Positions 32,744-41,341 of a stretch of 64,000 nucleotides of DNA are shown one piece after another. The first letter of the stretch is position 1, and every line of letters starts with the position of its first letter. Source of the stretch: Bordetella genomosp. 1 (GTDB taxonomy: Bacteria; Pseudomonadota; Gammaproteobacteria; Burkholderiales; Burkholderiaceae_B); contig NZ_NEVL01000003.1 of the NCBI RefSeq assembly GCF_002261335.1, positions 992,001-1,056,000 on the forward strand, read 5' to 3'. The notes beneath the pieces were generated by a model. That model worked only from the letters and a program-made list of their open reading frames with translations, was not told the origin of the DNA and did not search any database. The position numbers were made by a program, and so were the translations under genes.

Positions 32744-33541
32744 ATGACGTTTCCCGAAGCCCTCACCGGCCCCTACACCGCGCTCGACGTGCGCCTGGAC
32801 CAGGGCGTGGCCGTGATCCTGCTCGCCAACCCGCCCGTCAATGCCCTCTCCACCGAGATGATGCTGGAGCTGAGCTGGGTGCTCGACCGCATCTCCGAAA
32901 CGCCCGAGGTGCGCGCCGTGGTGCTGTCGGGCCAGGGGCGCAACTTCTGCGCCGGCGCCGACCTCAAGAGCCGCGCCACCACGATCAAGGGCCCCGGCGA
33001 CCTGCCGCAGCACTCGCGCCGCACGCGCGAATGCTTCCACGCGATCCGCGAGTGCGCCAAGCCCGTGGTCGGCGCCATCAATGGCGCGGCGCTCGGCGCG
33101 GGCATGGCGCTGATGGCCTCCTGCGACATCCTGGTGGCCGCGCGCGACGCCTCGGTCGGCCTGCCCGAGATCAACGTGGGCCTGCTCGGCGGCGGCCGCC
33201 ACGGCATGCGGCTGTTCGGCCATTCGCGGCTGCGCCGCATGATGCTCACCGGCCTGCGCGTCGATGGCGACGAGCTCTACCGGCTGGGCGTGGTGGAAGC
33301 CTCGGTCGAGCCGGAACGGCTCATGGACGCCGCGCTGACGCTGGCCCACGAGCTGGCGTCCAAGAGCCCGCTGGCCAGCGCGCTGGCCAAGCAGACCCTC
33401 AATGCCATCGAAGACATGAGCCTGCGCGACGGCTACCGCTACGAGCAGGACATGACCGCCGCCATCGCCAGGACCGAGGACGCGCAGGAGGCGCGCCAGG
33501 CCTTTCTCGACAAGCGCCCGCCCGTGTTCCGCGGCCGCTGA
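32744..33541 (+). CDS. Enoyl-CoA hydratase/isomerase family protein
   Basis: Crotonase-fold enzyme of 265 aa. The oxyanion hole is formed by FCAGADLK (69-75) and the NGAALGAGMAL loop. The second crotonase glutamate is present as E142 in GLPEINVGLLGG, but the first (normally in GGGCEL) is replaced by alanine in GAGMALMASCD, so it may act as an isomerase, hydrolase or single-acid hydratase rather than a classic hydratase. Lies 13 bp after the first CaiB gene and 54 bp before the second, with a GGAG ribosome-binding site. Confidence 0.9.
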   Translation: MTFPEALTGPYTALDVRLDQGVAVILLANPPVNALSTEMMLELSWVLDRISETPEVRAVVLSGQGRNFCAGADLKSRATTIKGPGDLPQHSRRTRECFHAIRECAKPVVGAINGAALGAGMALMASCDILVAARDASVGLPEINVGLLGGGRHGMRLFGHSRLRRMMLTGLRVDGDELYRLGVVEASVEPERLMDAALTLAHELASKSPLASALAKQTLNAIEDMSLRDGYRYEQDMTAAIARTEDAQEARQAFLDKRPPVFRGR

Positions 33542-33595
33542 TATCGCCCCAAGCCGCCGGCAGCGCGGCAGGGCTCACAACGATAAGGAGACATC

Positions 33596-34819
33596 ATGAC
33601 GGGAGCGCTCGAGGGCGTGAAGGTACTGGACCTGAGCCGCGTATTCTCGGGGCCATGGGCGGCGCAGATGCTGGCCGATTTCGGTGCCGACGTGATCAAG
33701 GTGGAGCGGCCGGGCCGGGGCGATGACGTGCGCCACCAGGGCTATCCCATGGCCGACGGCGCCGGCCGGCCGAGCGGCCAGACCTCGTCGTTCGTGGCGA
33801 TGAATCGCGGCAAGCGCTCGCTGACGCTGGACATCGCGCGGCCCGAAGGCCAGGACCTGGTGCGCCGGCTCGCCGCGCGCGCCGACATCGTGATCGAGAA
33901 CTTCAAGGCGGGCGACCTGCGCCGCTACGGCCTCGACTACGCCGCGCTCTCGGCCGTGAACCCGCGCCTGGTGTACTGCTCGATCACCGGCTTCGGCCAG
34001 GACGGCCCCTACAGCCACCTGCCCGGCTACGACCCGATCTTCCAGTCGATGAGCGGCCTGATGAGCGTGACCGGCCTGCCCGACGGCGAGCCCGGCGCCG
34101 GGCCGGTGAAGGCCGGCTATTCCGTGTCCGACCTGACCGCCGGGTTCTATGCCGTGTGCGCGATCCTGGCCGCGCTGCGCCATCGCGACCAGGTCAGCGG
34201 CCAGGGCCAGCACATCGACCTGGCGCTGCTCGATGCGCAGATCGCCGCCATGTCGCACATCGGCATGAACTATCTCGCCAGCAGCCAGCAGCCCGCGCGC
34301 ACCGGCTCGGCCTCGCAGATCACCGCGCCGTTCCGCGCCTTTGCCTGCGCCGACGGCCACCTGATGGTGGCGGTGGGCAACGACGCGCAGTTCCGCGCCT
34401 TCTGCCAGGTGCTCGGCCTGCCGGCGCTGGCGGAGGATCCGCGCTACCTCACCAATCCGCTGCGCGCCGCGGCCCAGGCCGCGCTCGGCGCCGAGCTGGA
34501 GCCGGTGATGCGCAGCCGCAGCGTGGCGCAGTGGCATGCCGCGCTCGAAGCGGCCAAGGTGCCCTGCGGCCCGATCTACACGCTGCCGCAGGTCTTCGCC
34601 GATCCGCAGGTGCAGCACCGCGGCCTGCTCGCCAGCGTGACCCACCCGCAGCTCGGCGAGATGCCGGTGATCCGCAATCCCATCCACTTCTCCGCCACGC
34701 CCATCGGTGCGGGCCTGGCGCCGCCGCTGCTCGGCGAACACACCGCGGCCATCCTGGCCGACGAGCTCGGTTTGACGCCGCAGGACATCGAGCGGCTGCA
34801 CGCGGAGGGCATCCTGTGA
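33596..34819 (+). CDS. CaiB/BaiF family III CoA transferase (second copy)
   Basis: Second CoA transferase of the operon, 407 aa, clearly paralogous to the first (VLDLSRVFSGPWAAQMLADF, NRGKRSLTLDI, PRLVYCSITGFGQDGPY). The catalytic aspartate is in the PGYDPIFQSMSGLMSVTG segment. Sequence divergence between the two copies is substantial, so they likely form a heteromer or serve two different acids. AAGGAG precedes the ATG. The stop overlaps the GTG start of the acyl-CoA dehydrogenase. Confidence 0.93.
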   Translation: MTGALEGVKVLDLSRVFSGPWAAQMLADFGADVIKVERPGRGDDVRHQGYPMADGAGRPSGQTSSFVAMNRGKRSLTLDIARPEGQDLVRRLAARADIVIENFKAGDLRRYGLDYAALSAVNPRLVYCSITGFGQDGPYSHLPGYDPIFQSMSGLMSVTGLPDGEPGAGPVKAGYSVSDLTAGFYAVCAILAALRHRDQVSGQGQHIDLALLDAQIAAMSHIGMNYLASSQQPARTGSASQITAPFRAFACADGHLMVAVGNDAQFRAFCQVLGLPALAEDPRYLTNPLRAAAQAALGAELEPVMRSRSVAQWHAALEAAKVPCGPIYTLPQVFADPQVQHRGLLASVTHPQLGEMPVIRNPIHFSATPIGAGLAPPLLGEHTAAILADELGLTPQDIERLHAEGIL

Positions 34820-37143
34820 GCGATACCGACATGCTCGACGCGGTGCGCGACAGCGCGCGCGACTTCCTGCGCCGGCGCGACCACCGCCAGCGCAAGCGCA
34901 CCGATGCCGCGCCCGACCGCGACGTGTGGCAGGAGATCGCCGAGATGGGCTGGCTCGCCATGGCCGTGCCCGAGACGCAGGGCGGCCTGGGCCTGGGCTG
35001 GCACGCGCTCGCCGCCGTGATGGAGGAAGCCGGCCGCGCGCAGCTGCCCGAACCCCTGCTCGCCGCCGGCGTGCTGCCCGCCGCCGTGCTGGCGCAGTTG
35101 CGCGACGACACCGGCGCCGCCGCGCGCCAAGCCTTGCTGGACGAGATCTGCGCGGGCAGCCGCATCGTGGGGCTGGCCTGGCAGGAAGCCGACGGCCAAC
35201 TCGAGGCGGGCGAGGCCGCCGGCGCCTTCGGCGTGAGCGCCACGCCGCGCGACGCGGCCTGGCTGCTGAACGGCGAAAAGCGCCACGTCGTGCCCGGCGC
35301 GGGCGTGGACGGCTGGCTCGTCTCCGCCGACAGCGAGTACGGACCCGCGCTGTACTACGTCGATGCCGACGCCCCCGGCCTGCACCTGACCGCGCGCCCC
35401 CGGGCCGACGGCAGCGCCGCCTGCCATCTGCGGCTGGAACAAGTGGCGCCGCGCCAGCTGCTGGCGCGCCAGGGCGTGCTCGACGCGCTCGATGCCGCGC
35501 TCGATCTGGCGCGGCTGATGCAGGCCGCCGAGCTCGTGGGCGGCGCGCGCCAGGTGCTGGCCGACACGGTGCAATACCTGAACACGCGCCAGCAGTTCGG
35601 CCGCGCGCTCGCCTCCTTCCAGGCCCTGCAACACCGTCTGGTCGACGCGGTGATGCAGGTGGAGCTCGCCGCCAACGGCCTGCAGGGCGCCCTCAACGCG
35701 CTGCCCGACGCCCTGCCCTCGCCCGCCAGCCGGCTCGATGCCAGCCGGGTCAAGGCGCGCGCGGCCCAGGCCGCCGTGGGCGCGGCCCGCCTCGCCATCC
35801 AGCTGCACGGGGCGATCGGCTACACCGACGAGTGCGACGTCAGCCTCTACTTCCGCGCCGCGCTGCATCACGCGGCCTGGCTCGGCAACGCCACCGCGCA
35901 CCGCCGCCGCTTTGCCGCGCTCGCGCCCGAACCGGCCAGCGCACACGATGCCGACGACGCGGCGCCGGACGCCGCCACCGCCGTCGCCTTTCCGCGCGAC
36001 GCCGACTGGAACGCCATGCCGGAGCCCGCGTTCCGCGCCATGCTGCAACGTTTTTTCCGCGCCCACTATCCCGAAGCCCTGCGCCACGCGCACTGGCGCC
36101 TGCACTGGGACGAGATCAAGCCGTGGTACTTCACGCTGTCGCGCCAGGGCTGGATCGCGCCCTCCTGGCCGCGCGAGCACGGCGGCATGGGCTTGTCGCC
36201 GGCGCGCCTGATCGCCTACATCGAGGAGGCCGAGCGCTACGGCGTGGCGCGCGCGCCCGACCAGGGCCTGGTGATGCTGGGGCCCATCCTGCTGCGCTAC
36301 GGCACCGAGGCGCAGCGCGCGCGCTTTTTGCCCGGCATCCTGTCGGGCGAGGATGTGTGGGCGCAAGGCTACTCCGAGCCCGACGCCGGCTCGGATCTCG
36401 CGGCGCTGCGTTGCGAGGCGGTGGCCGATGGCGACGCGCTGGTGGTGACCGGCCAGAAGACCTGGTCGACGCTGGCGCAGGACGCCACGCACATGTTCAT
36501 GCTGGTGCGCACCGACAAGACGGTGAAGAAGCAGGCGGGCATCAGCTTCCTGCTGGTGGACCTGCGCAGCCCCGGCGTGAGCCGCCGGCCGATCCGCACG
36601 CTGTCCGGCCACGAGGAGTTCTGCGAAGTGTTCTTCGACCAGGTGCGCGTGCCGCGCGCCAATCTGGTGGGCGAACTCAACGCGGGCTGGACCATCGCCA
36701 AGGCCCTGCTGGGCTTCGAGCGGTTGTTCTCGGGCAGCCCCAAGCACGCCAACCACGCGCTCGGGCAGATCCATGCGGTGGCGCGCCAGCGCGGCCTGCT
36801 CGACGACGCCGCCTTCGTCGACCGGCTCACCGAGCTGCGCATGGACAGCGCCGACCTGGTGGCGATGTACGAGGTGTTCGCCGACATGGCGCGCTCGGGC
36901 CGCCTGCTGCCGCCGGAACTGTCGCTGCTCAAGATCTGGGCCAGCGAGACCCACGAGCGGCTCGGCGCGCTGCTGATCCAGGCCTGCGACGAGGACGGCG
37001 GCGGCGCGCTGTCGGCCGACCTGGGCCGCGTGCATCCGCAGGCGCCCTTCATCAATGCCCTGGCCGCCACCATCTTCAGCGGCACCAACGAAATCCAGCG
37101 CAACGTCTACGCCAAGCAGGTGCTCGGCCTGCAGGGCGCCTGA
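34816..37143 (+). CDS. Double-domain (fused) acyl-CoA dehydrogenase
   Basis: Flavoprotein of 775 aa containing two acyl-CoA dehydrogenase units. The N-terminal unit (1 to about 375) has ETQGGLGLG, the late QQFGRALASFQALQHRL and LHGAIGYTDECD. A linker rich in Ala/Asp (about 376-402) follows. The C-terminal unit has HGGMGLSP, the flavin-contact YSEPDAGSDLA, the base candidate E635 in LLGFERLFSG (position as in isovaleryl-CoA dehydrogenase) and FSGTNEIQRNV. The N-terminal unit has no visible equivalent base and may be structural, as in heteromeric steroid-type dehydrogenases. GTG start overlaps the upstream stop (GTGA). Confidence 0.88.
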   Translation: MSDTDMLDAVRDSARDFLRRRDHRQRKRTDAAPDRDVWQEIAEMGWLAMAVPETQGGLGLGWHALAAVMEEAGRAQLPEPLLAAGVLPAAVLAQLRDDTGAAARQALLDEICAGSRIVGLAWQEADGQLEAGEAAGAFGVSATPRDAAWLLNGEKRHVVPGAGVDGWLVSADSEYGPALYYVDADAPGLHLTARPRADGSAACHLRLEQVAPRQLLARQGVLDALDAALDLARLMQAAELVGGARQVLADTVQYLNTRQQFGRALASFQALQHRLVDAVMQVELAANGLQGALNALPDALPSPASRLDASRVKARAAQAAVGAARLAIQLHGAIGYTDECDVSLYFRAALHHAAWLGNATAHRRRFAALAPEPASAHDADDAAPDAATAVAFPRDADWNAMPEPAFRAMLQRFFRAHYPEALRHAHWRLHWDEIKPWYFTLSRQGWIAPSWPREHGGMGLSPARLIAYIEEAERYGVARAPDQGLVMLGPILLRYGTEAQRARFLPGILSGEDVWAQGYSEPDAGSDLAALRCEAVADGDALVVTGQKTWSTLAQDATHMFMLVRTDKTVKKQAGISFLLVDLRSPGVSRRPIRTLSGHEEFCEVFFDQVRVPRANLVGELNAGWTIAKALLGFERLFSGSPKHANHALGQIHAVARQRGLLDDAAFVDRLTELRMDSADLVAMYEVFADMARSGRLLPPELSLLKIWASETHERLGALLIQACDEDGGGALSADLGRVHPQAPFINALAATIFSGTNEIQRNVYAKQVLGLQGA

Positions 37144-37173
37144 CCGCGCGACACAACGAGGAGACATCCCACA

Positions 37174-38136
37174 ATGAAAAAAACCACCTTCATCTGCGCA
37201 GCCCTGTTTGCCCTGGCCGGCGCCGCGCCGGCACAGGCGGCCGATTGGCCCAACCAGACCATCCGCATGATCGTGCCCTACCCGCCCGGCGGCTCGGTCG
37301 ACAATCTGGCGCGCCTGCTCGCGCCCACGCTCGGCCGCGAGCTGGGCCAGACCATCGTGGTGGAAAACCGCGCCGGCGCCTCCGGCACCATCGGCGTGGA
37401 CGCCACCGTGCGCGCCACGCCGGACGGGAGCACGTTCGGCTTCGGCGTGCCCGGCGCGATTTCCGGCCTGCCGCACGTGATGAAGACCCCGTACGAGGTG
37501 GACAAGATCCAGTACGTGTCGCTGGTGGCGAAGATTCCGATGGTGTTCATGGTGAATCCCGCCATGCCCGACCACACGCTCAAGGAATTCATCGAGAGCG
37601 CGCGCAAGAATCCCGGCAAGTACAACTTCGGTTCGGCCGGCAACGTCACCACGCCGCACCTGGCCGGCGAGCTGCTCAAGCAGGAGACCCGGATCGACAT
37701 CATGCACGTGCCCTACAAGGGCGCGTCGCCGGCGCTGACCGCGCTCATGGCCAACGAGATCCAGATGTTCCCCGGCGATGCGTCGGCGGCGCTGGGCTTC
37801 ATCAAGGCCGGCAAGCTGCGCCCGCTGGCGGTGGGCAGCGACAGCCGCTTCGAGGGCCTGCCCGACGTGCCCACCACGCGCGAGCTGGGTTTTCCGGCCG
37901 TGCAGGTGGAGTCGAACTACGGCGTGATCGCGCCCACCGGCACGCCGGCCGCGATCGTGGACAAGATGGCGCAGGCCATCGCCAAGTCGCTGCAGGATCC
38001 GGAACTGCGCCAGAAGATGATCGACCAGGGCGCCGTGCCGCAGGCGACCACGCCCGACGCCTACCGCAAGCTGATGGAGGCGGAGTCGAAGAAATGGGGC
38101 GAAGTGATCCGGCGCGGCAAGCTCGGGCTGCAGTGA
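37174..38136 (+). CDS. Bug/TctC-family periplasmic solute-binding receptor
   Basis: Receptor of 320 aa and last enzyme-operon gene on this strand. Signal peptide MKKTTFICAALFALAGAAPA with cleavage after AQA-A; ligand loops VPYPPGGSVDNLAR and RATPDGSTFGFG. It follows the acyl-CoA dehydrogenase by 30 bp with GAGGAG at the start, so it probably binds the carboxylic acid that the CoA transferases activate. No membrane components nearby. Confidence 0.92.
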   Translation: MKKTTFICAALFALAGAAPAQAADWPNQTIRMIVPYPPGGSVDNLARLLAPTLGRELGQTIVVENRAGASGTIGVDATVRATPDGSTFGFGVPGAISGLPHVMKTPYEVDKIQYVSLVAKIPMVFMVNPAMPDHTLKEFIESARKNPGKYNFGSAGNVTTPHLAGELLKQETRIDIMHVPYKGASPALTALMANEIQMFPGDASAALGFIKAGKLRPLAVGSDSRFEGLPDVPTTRELGFPAVQVESNYGVIAPTGTPAAIVDKMAQAIAKSLQDPELRQKMIDQGAVPQATTPDAYRKLMEAESKKWGEVIRRGKLGLQ

Positions 38137-38139
38137 AAA

Positions 38140-38168
38140 CGGCAATGCCGGCTTCGGCCGGCTTGCCG
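38140..38168 (+). terminator. Stable UUCG-loop hairpin after Bug gene
   Basis: CGGCAA-T-GCCGGC pairs with GCCGGC-TTGCCG around a C(TTCG)G tetraloop, starting 3 bases after the stop. A single-base bulge interrupts the stem and no T run follows, so it may end transcription inefficiently or protect the 3' end before the LysR gene. Confidence 0.45.
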
Positions 38169-38204
38169 TATAGTGACCCCGCCCTTCACCCGCCTGCACG
38201 CCTC

Positions 38205-39167
38205 ATGCCTTCCGCCAAAGCCACGGGGCCCAGCCTCGACCTGACCGCCGACCTGCACAAGTGGCGCGCCTTCGTCGCCATTGCCGAGCTGGGCAGCATC
38301 ACCCGCGCCGCCCTGCACCTGGACCAGGATCAGTCGGTGCTGAGCCGCCGCATCAACGCGCTCGAACGCGAATGCAACGCCCGGCTGTTCAACCGCACCG
38401 GCCGCGGCGTGCACCTCTCCGAGGTGGGCGCACGGCTGCTGCCGCTGGTGCAGACCCTGCTCGACAACGCCGAGCGCCTCGAGCTCGAGGTCAACGGGCA
38501 GGCGCGCGAGCCGGCCGGCGAGGTCACGCTCGGCCTGCTGCCCTCCACGGCGCATCCCATGATCCGCCGTCTCTTCTCGCGCCTGCGCAAGCAGTTTCCC
38601 AAGGTGCACCTCAAGATCCTCGAGGGCTCGAGCGGCCAGATCGAGGAATGGCTCACGGACAGCCGCGTCGACATCGCGATCCTGTACCGCTACGGCGAGA
38701 AGTGCCCGCCCGGCGAAACCTCGCTGGCCTACGTGGACTCGTATCTGGTAGGCCGCGCGGGCGATCCGCGCACGCAGGCCGGCGTGGTCGACTTCGAGGC
38801 GCTCGACGGCCTGCCCTTCATCCTGCCAGGCGCGCCCAACGGCCTGCGCAACGCGCTCGACGGCCTGGCGCGGGCGCGCAAGATCACCATCGCGCCGCTG
38901 ATCGAGGCCGACTCGCTGCCGCTGATGAAGTCCATCGTGCAGCACGAAAGCATGTACACGGTGCTGCCGCTGCACGCGGTGTGGCAGGAGGTGGAGGAAG
39001 GCAAGCTCAGCGTGGCCGCGCTGCGAAACCCCGCGATGGGCCGCATCATTTCGATGGCGTTCGCGCGGGCCAAGGGCCCGGGCCGCACGGTGATGGAGGT
39101 GGCGGGCCAGATCGAGGCGCTGGCGCGCGAGATCGCCGGCGAAGGCGTCTGGCACGTCAGCCCCTGA
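38205..39167 (+). CDS. LysR family regulator
   Basis: LysR protein of 320 aa. HTH at residues about 17-76 (WRAFVAIAELGSITRAALHL, QSVLSRRINALERECNARLF), then the effector domain with LLPSTAHPMIRRLFSRLRK and DSRVDIAILYRYG. Located downstream of the acyl-CoA operon on the same strand and convergent with the amidohydrolase operon, so it may control either. Start ATG chosen by HTH position; no strong ribosome-binding site. The longer open frame upstream is antisense-like shadow of the preceding genes. Confidence 0.88.
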   Translation: MPSAKATGPSLDLTADLHKWRAFVAIAELGSITRAALHLDQDQSVLSRRINALERECNARLFNRTGRGVHLSEVGARLLPLVQTLLDNAERLELEVNGQAREPAGEVTLGLLPSTAHPMIRRLFSRLRKQFPKVHLKILEGSSGQIEEWLTDSRVDIAILYRYGEKCPPGETSLAYVDSYLVGRAGDPRTQAGVVDFEALDGLPFILPGAPNGLRNALDGLARARKITIAPLIEADSLPLMKSIVQHESMYTVLPLHAVWQEVEEGKLSVAALRNPAMGRIISMAFARAKGPGRTVMEVAGQIEALAREIAGEGVWHVSP

Positions 39168-39186
39168 GGCCGCTCGCCTGCCCGGC

Positions 39187-40074
39187 TCAGAAGCCGTAGA
39201 GGCGCGCCGGATTCTCCACCCAGACCTTGGCGCGCAGCGTGTCGTCGCCGAGCCAGTCCCAGGCCAGGTCGACCAGCGCGTCGGCCGCGGGCGCGCGTTC
39301 GCCCATGCGCACGAACGGCCAGTCGGAGCCCCACAACAGCTGGTCCGGATTGGCCGCCACGAACGCGTCGTGCAGAAAGCGCGCATCGGCGTAATCGGGC
39401 GCCTGGCCGACACGGCACACGGTCAGCTTCATCCAGATGCGGCCCTCGGCCAGCAACCCGTGCATGAGCTGGAAGATCTCGTCGCCCGGGCCACGCGCCG
39501 GCGCCAGGCTGCCGAGGTGGTCGATCACCAGCGGCAGGTCCAGTCTGGCCAGCGCCGGCAGATGGTCGCGATAGACATCGTACGGCGCCCATAGTTGCGC
39601 ATGCAACCCGTGGGCCTTCAGGCGCGGCGCCAGCGCGGGCAGCTGGCCGAAGCCGACCGCGCCCGGAAACAGCCGGCCCGCGGGGTCGCGCGCCTCGACG
39701 AAACGCAGCGCGCGCACGCCGCCCTCGTAGAGCGCCGCCAGCGCCGCATCGCTGATGTCGGGCTCGGCCACCGCCACGCCGCGCAGCCTTCCCGCGCCCT
39801 GCGCCAGCGCATCGAGCAGCGCGGCGGCGTCGGTGCCGTACGGCGCGGGCTGGATCAGGACGCCGCGCTGCGCGCCCAGGGTGTCCAGCATCCGCAGATG
39901 GCGCGGCGCGGGTGCGTCGGGCGCGGCATAGGTCGAGGCATGCCGCAGCGGAAAGCGGTCGTAGGGGCCGAACACATGGCAATGGCCATCGCACGCCAGC
40001 GGCGGCAGCACGTGGCGCGGCGCCACCGGCATGCGCGGCTGCTCGATCTGGTCGGGCACATACGCGGCGCTCAT
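39187..40074 (-). CDS. Amidohydrolase 2 family (TIM-barrel) hydrolase
   Basis: Metal-dependent hydrolase of 295 aa. The metal-binding D-x-H-x-H motif is ACDGHCHVFG (residues about 28-37), the catalytic histidine region is VIDHLGSL, and the C-terminal LLWGSDWPFV supplies the terminal aspartate. This group includes 2-pyrone-4,6-dicarboxylate lactonase, 4-sulfomuconolactone hydrolase and related lactonases, so lactone hydrolysis in aromatic breakdown is plausible. ATGA overlap with the upstream carboxymuconolactone decarboxylase-like gene. It is the last gene of the minus-strand operon. Confidence 0.88.
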   Translation of the reverse strand: MSAAYVPDQIEQPRMPVAPRHVLPPLACDGHCHVFGPYDRFPLRHASTYAAPDAPAPRHLRMLDTLGAQRGVLIQPAPYGTDAAALLDALAQGAGRLRGVAVAEPDISDAALAALYEGGVRALRFVEARDPAGRLFPGAVGFGQLPALAPRLKAHGLHAQLWAPYDVYRDHLPALARLDLPLVIDHLGSLAPARGPGDEIFQLMHGLLAEGRIWMKLTVCRVGQAPDYADARFLHDAFVAANPDQLLWGSDWPFVRMGERAPAADALVDLAWDWLGDDTLRAKVWVENPARLYGF

Positions 40075-40676
40075 GGCACCGCCTTCGGCGCCAGCCGGCT
40101 CAGGGCCGGCAGGCCGCCGGCCTCGGGCACGTCGAGCGGCGCGGCCGCGTCGTCGGGCATCGGAATCTCGTGCGCGTTCAGCGTCATCGACACCATGGTG
40201 TAGTAGCCGATCACGGCGATGAGTTCGACCACGCCGGCCACGCCCCAGGTCTGCACCGCCTGCGCATGCAGGGCCGCGGGCACCTGGCCGGTTTCCTGGA
40301 GCTGGCGCGCATACTCGTAGGCGAGCGCGTCGGCGGCGGTCTCGAACGGCGGCTCTGCGCGCGCCTTGATGGCGGCCAGCACCGCCTCGCCCACGCCGGC
40401 CGCGGCGGCGGCCTGCGCGTGGATGTGCCACTCGATCTGGCTGTTCCAGCGCCGCGCCGTCACCAGGATGGCGATCTCGCTGATGCGCGGCGCCAGGCTG
40501 GTGCCGAAGCGCAGCAGCGCGCCCAGCGCCTGCCAGCGTTCGGCCAGCTCGGGGTTGTGCAGGGCGGCGCGCAGCGGGCCGACCAGCCGGCCGCGCGGGC
40601 CCGAAACGATGTTGTCGTGGACACGCCGTTGCGCGTCGCTCATGGCGTCGGGCGTGGGCAGGGGAATACGGCTCAT
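40071..40676 (-). CDS. Carboxymuconolactone decarboxylase family protein
   Basis: Protein of 201 aa of the all-helical CMD/AhpD fold. Landmarks: RVHDNIVSGPRGRLVGPLRA at the N terminus and RRWNSQIEWHIHAQAAAAAG, which carries the E-x-x-x-H type active-site helix; the CxxC of AhpD is absent, so it is not a peroxidase adaptor. Members act in aromatic ring degradation or are of unknown function. Lies between the GST and the amidohydrolase, overlapping the latter by 4 bp. Confidence 0.87.
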   Translation of the reverse strand: MSRIPLPTPDAMSDAQRRVHDNIVSGPRGRLVGPLRAALHNPELAERWQALGALLRFGTSLAPRISEIAILVTARRWNSQIEWHIHAQAAAAAGVGEAVLAAIKARAEPPFETAADALAYEYARQLQETGQVPAALHAQAVQTWGVAGVVELIAVIGYYTMVSMTLNAHEIPMPDDAAAPLDVPEAGGLPALSRLAPKAVP

Positions 40677-40704
40677 GCGGAATCCTTGAGGCTGCGGGAG
40701 AGGG

Positions 40705-41322
40705 TCAGGCGGCGGCGTCGTCGGGCAGACTGCGCGCCACGGAGGGCCGCGTGCCGAACGCGGCGTGCCAGGCCGCCAGGGCCGGGCGGCCCTCGCGCCA
40801 CGGCAGGTCGGCGAAACGATAGTCCAGATACGACAGCGCGCAGCCGATGGCGATGAGGCCCAGGTCGAACGGTGTGTCGGCGAGCGCGCCCGCCTCGCGG
40901 TCGAGCACGTCCAGCGCGGCCTCCACCTTGAGCGCGAACGCGGCCAGCCACGCGGGCGTCTGGCGCTCGGCGGGCTTGTTGCGCTCCTGGCGGTACAGCA
41001 GCAACACGTCGAGCAGGCCGTCGCCCAGCGCCTCCCGCCGCTGCGCCAGCCAGTGCGCGCGCGGCTCGGCGGGCAGCAGCCCGGTGCCGGCCTGCGCATC
41101 GAGGTAGGCGCAGATCACGCGCGAGTCGTACAGCGCCGTGCCGTCGTCCAGCACCAGCGTCGGCAGCTTGATGAGGGGATTGTCGCGCACCAGATCGAGA
41201 TTGGGCTTGTCCATCGCCACCGGCGTGCGCACCAGCGTCACCCGGTCTTCGAGACCGCCCTCGTGGATCACGATCATCACCTTGCGCACGAACGGCGAGC
41301 GCGGCGACCAATGCAACTTCAT
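40705..41322 (-). CDS. Glutathione S-transferase
   Basis: GST of 205 aa. The N-terminal thioredoxin-like domain begins MKLHWSPRSPFVRKVMIVIHE and contains NPLIKLPTLVLDDGTALYDS with the glutathione-contact cis-Pro and the DS pair (P54-region, D66-S67). The helical C-terminal domain has LIAIGCALSYLDYR. The SPFV segment suggests a Ser-type active site near S9. In this operon it may remove glutathione or catalyse isomerisation/dehalogenation of a pathway intermediate; not provable here. GGAAGGAGACAGAC precedes the start. Confidence 0.9.
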   Translation of the reverse strand: MKLHWSPRSPFVRKVMIVIHEGGLEDRVTLVRTPVAMDKPNLDLVRDNPLIKLPTLVLDDGTALYDSRVICAYLDAQAGTGLLPAEPRAHWLAQRREALGDGLLDVLLLYRQERNKPAERQTPAWLAAFALKVEAALDVLDREAGALADTPFDLGLIAIGCALSYLDYRFADLPWREGRPALAAWHAAFGTRPSVARSLPDDAAA

Positions 41323-41341
41323 GTCTGTCTCCTTCCGGGAA

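Noticed and set aside
34576-38199. A 1207-residue open frame on the minus strand
   Set aside because: It runs opposite to the acyl-CoA dehydrogenase and Bug genes and is Arg/His/Gly-rich low-similarity sequence, the usual antisense shadow in GC-rich DNA.
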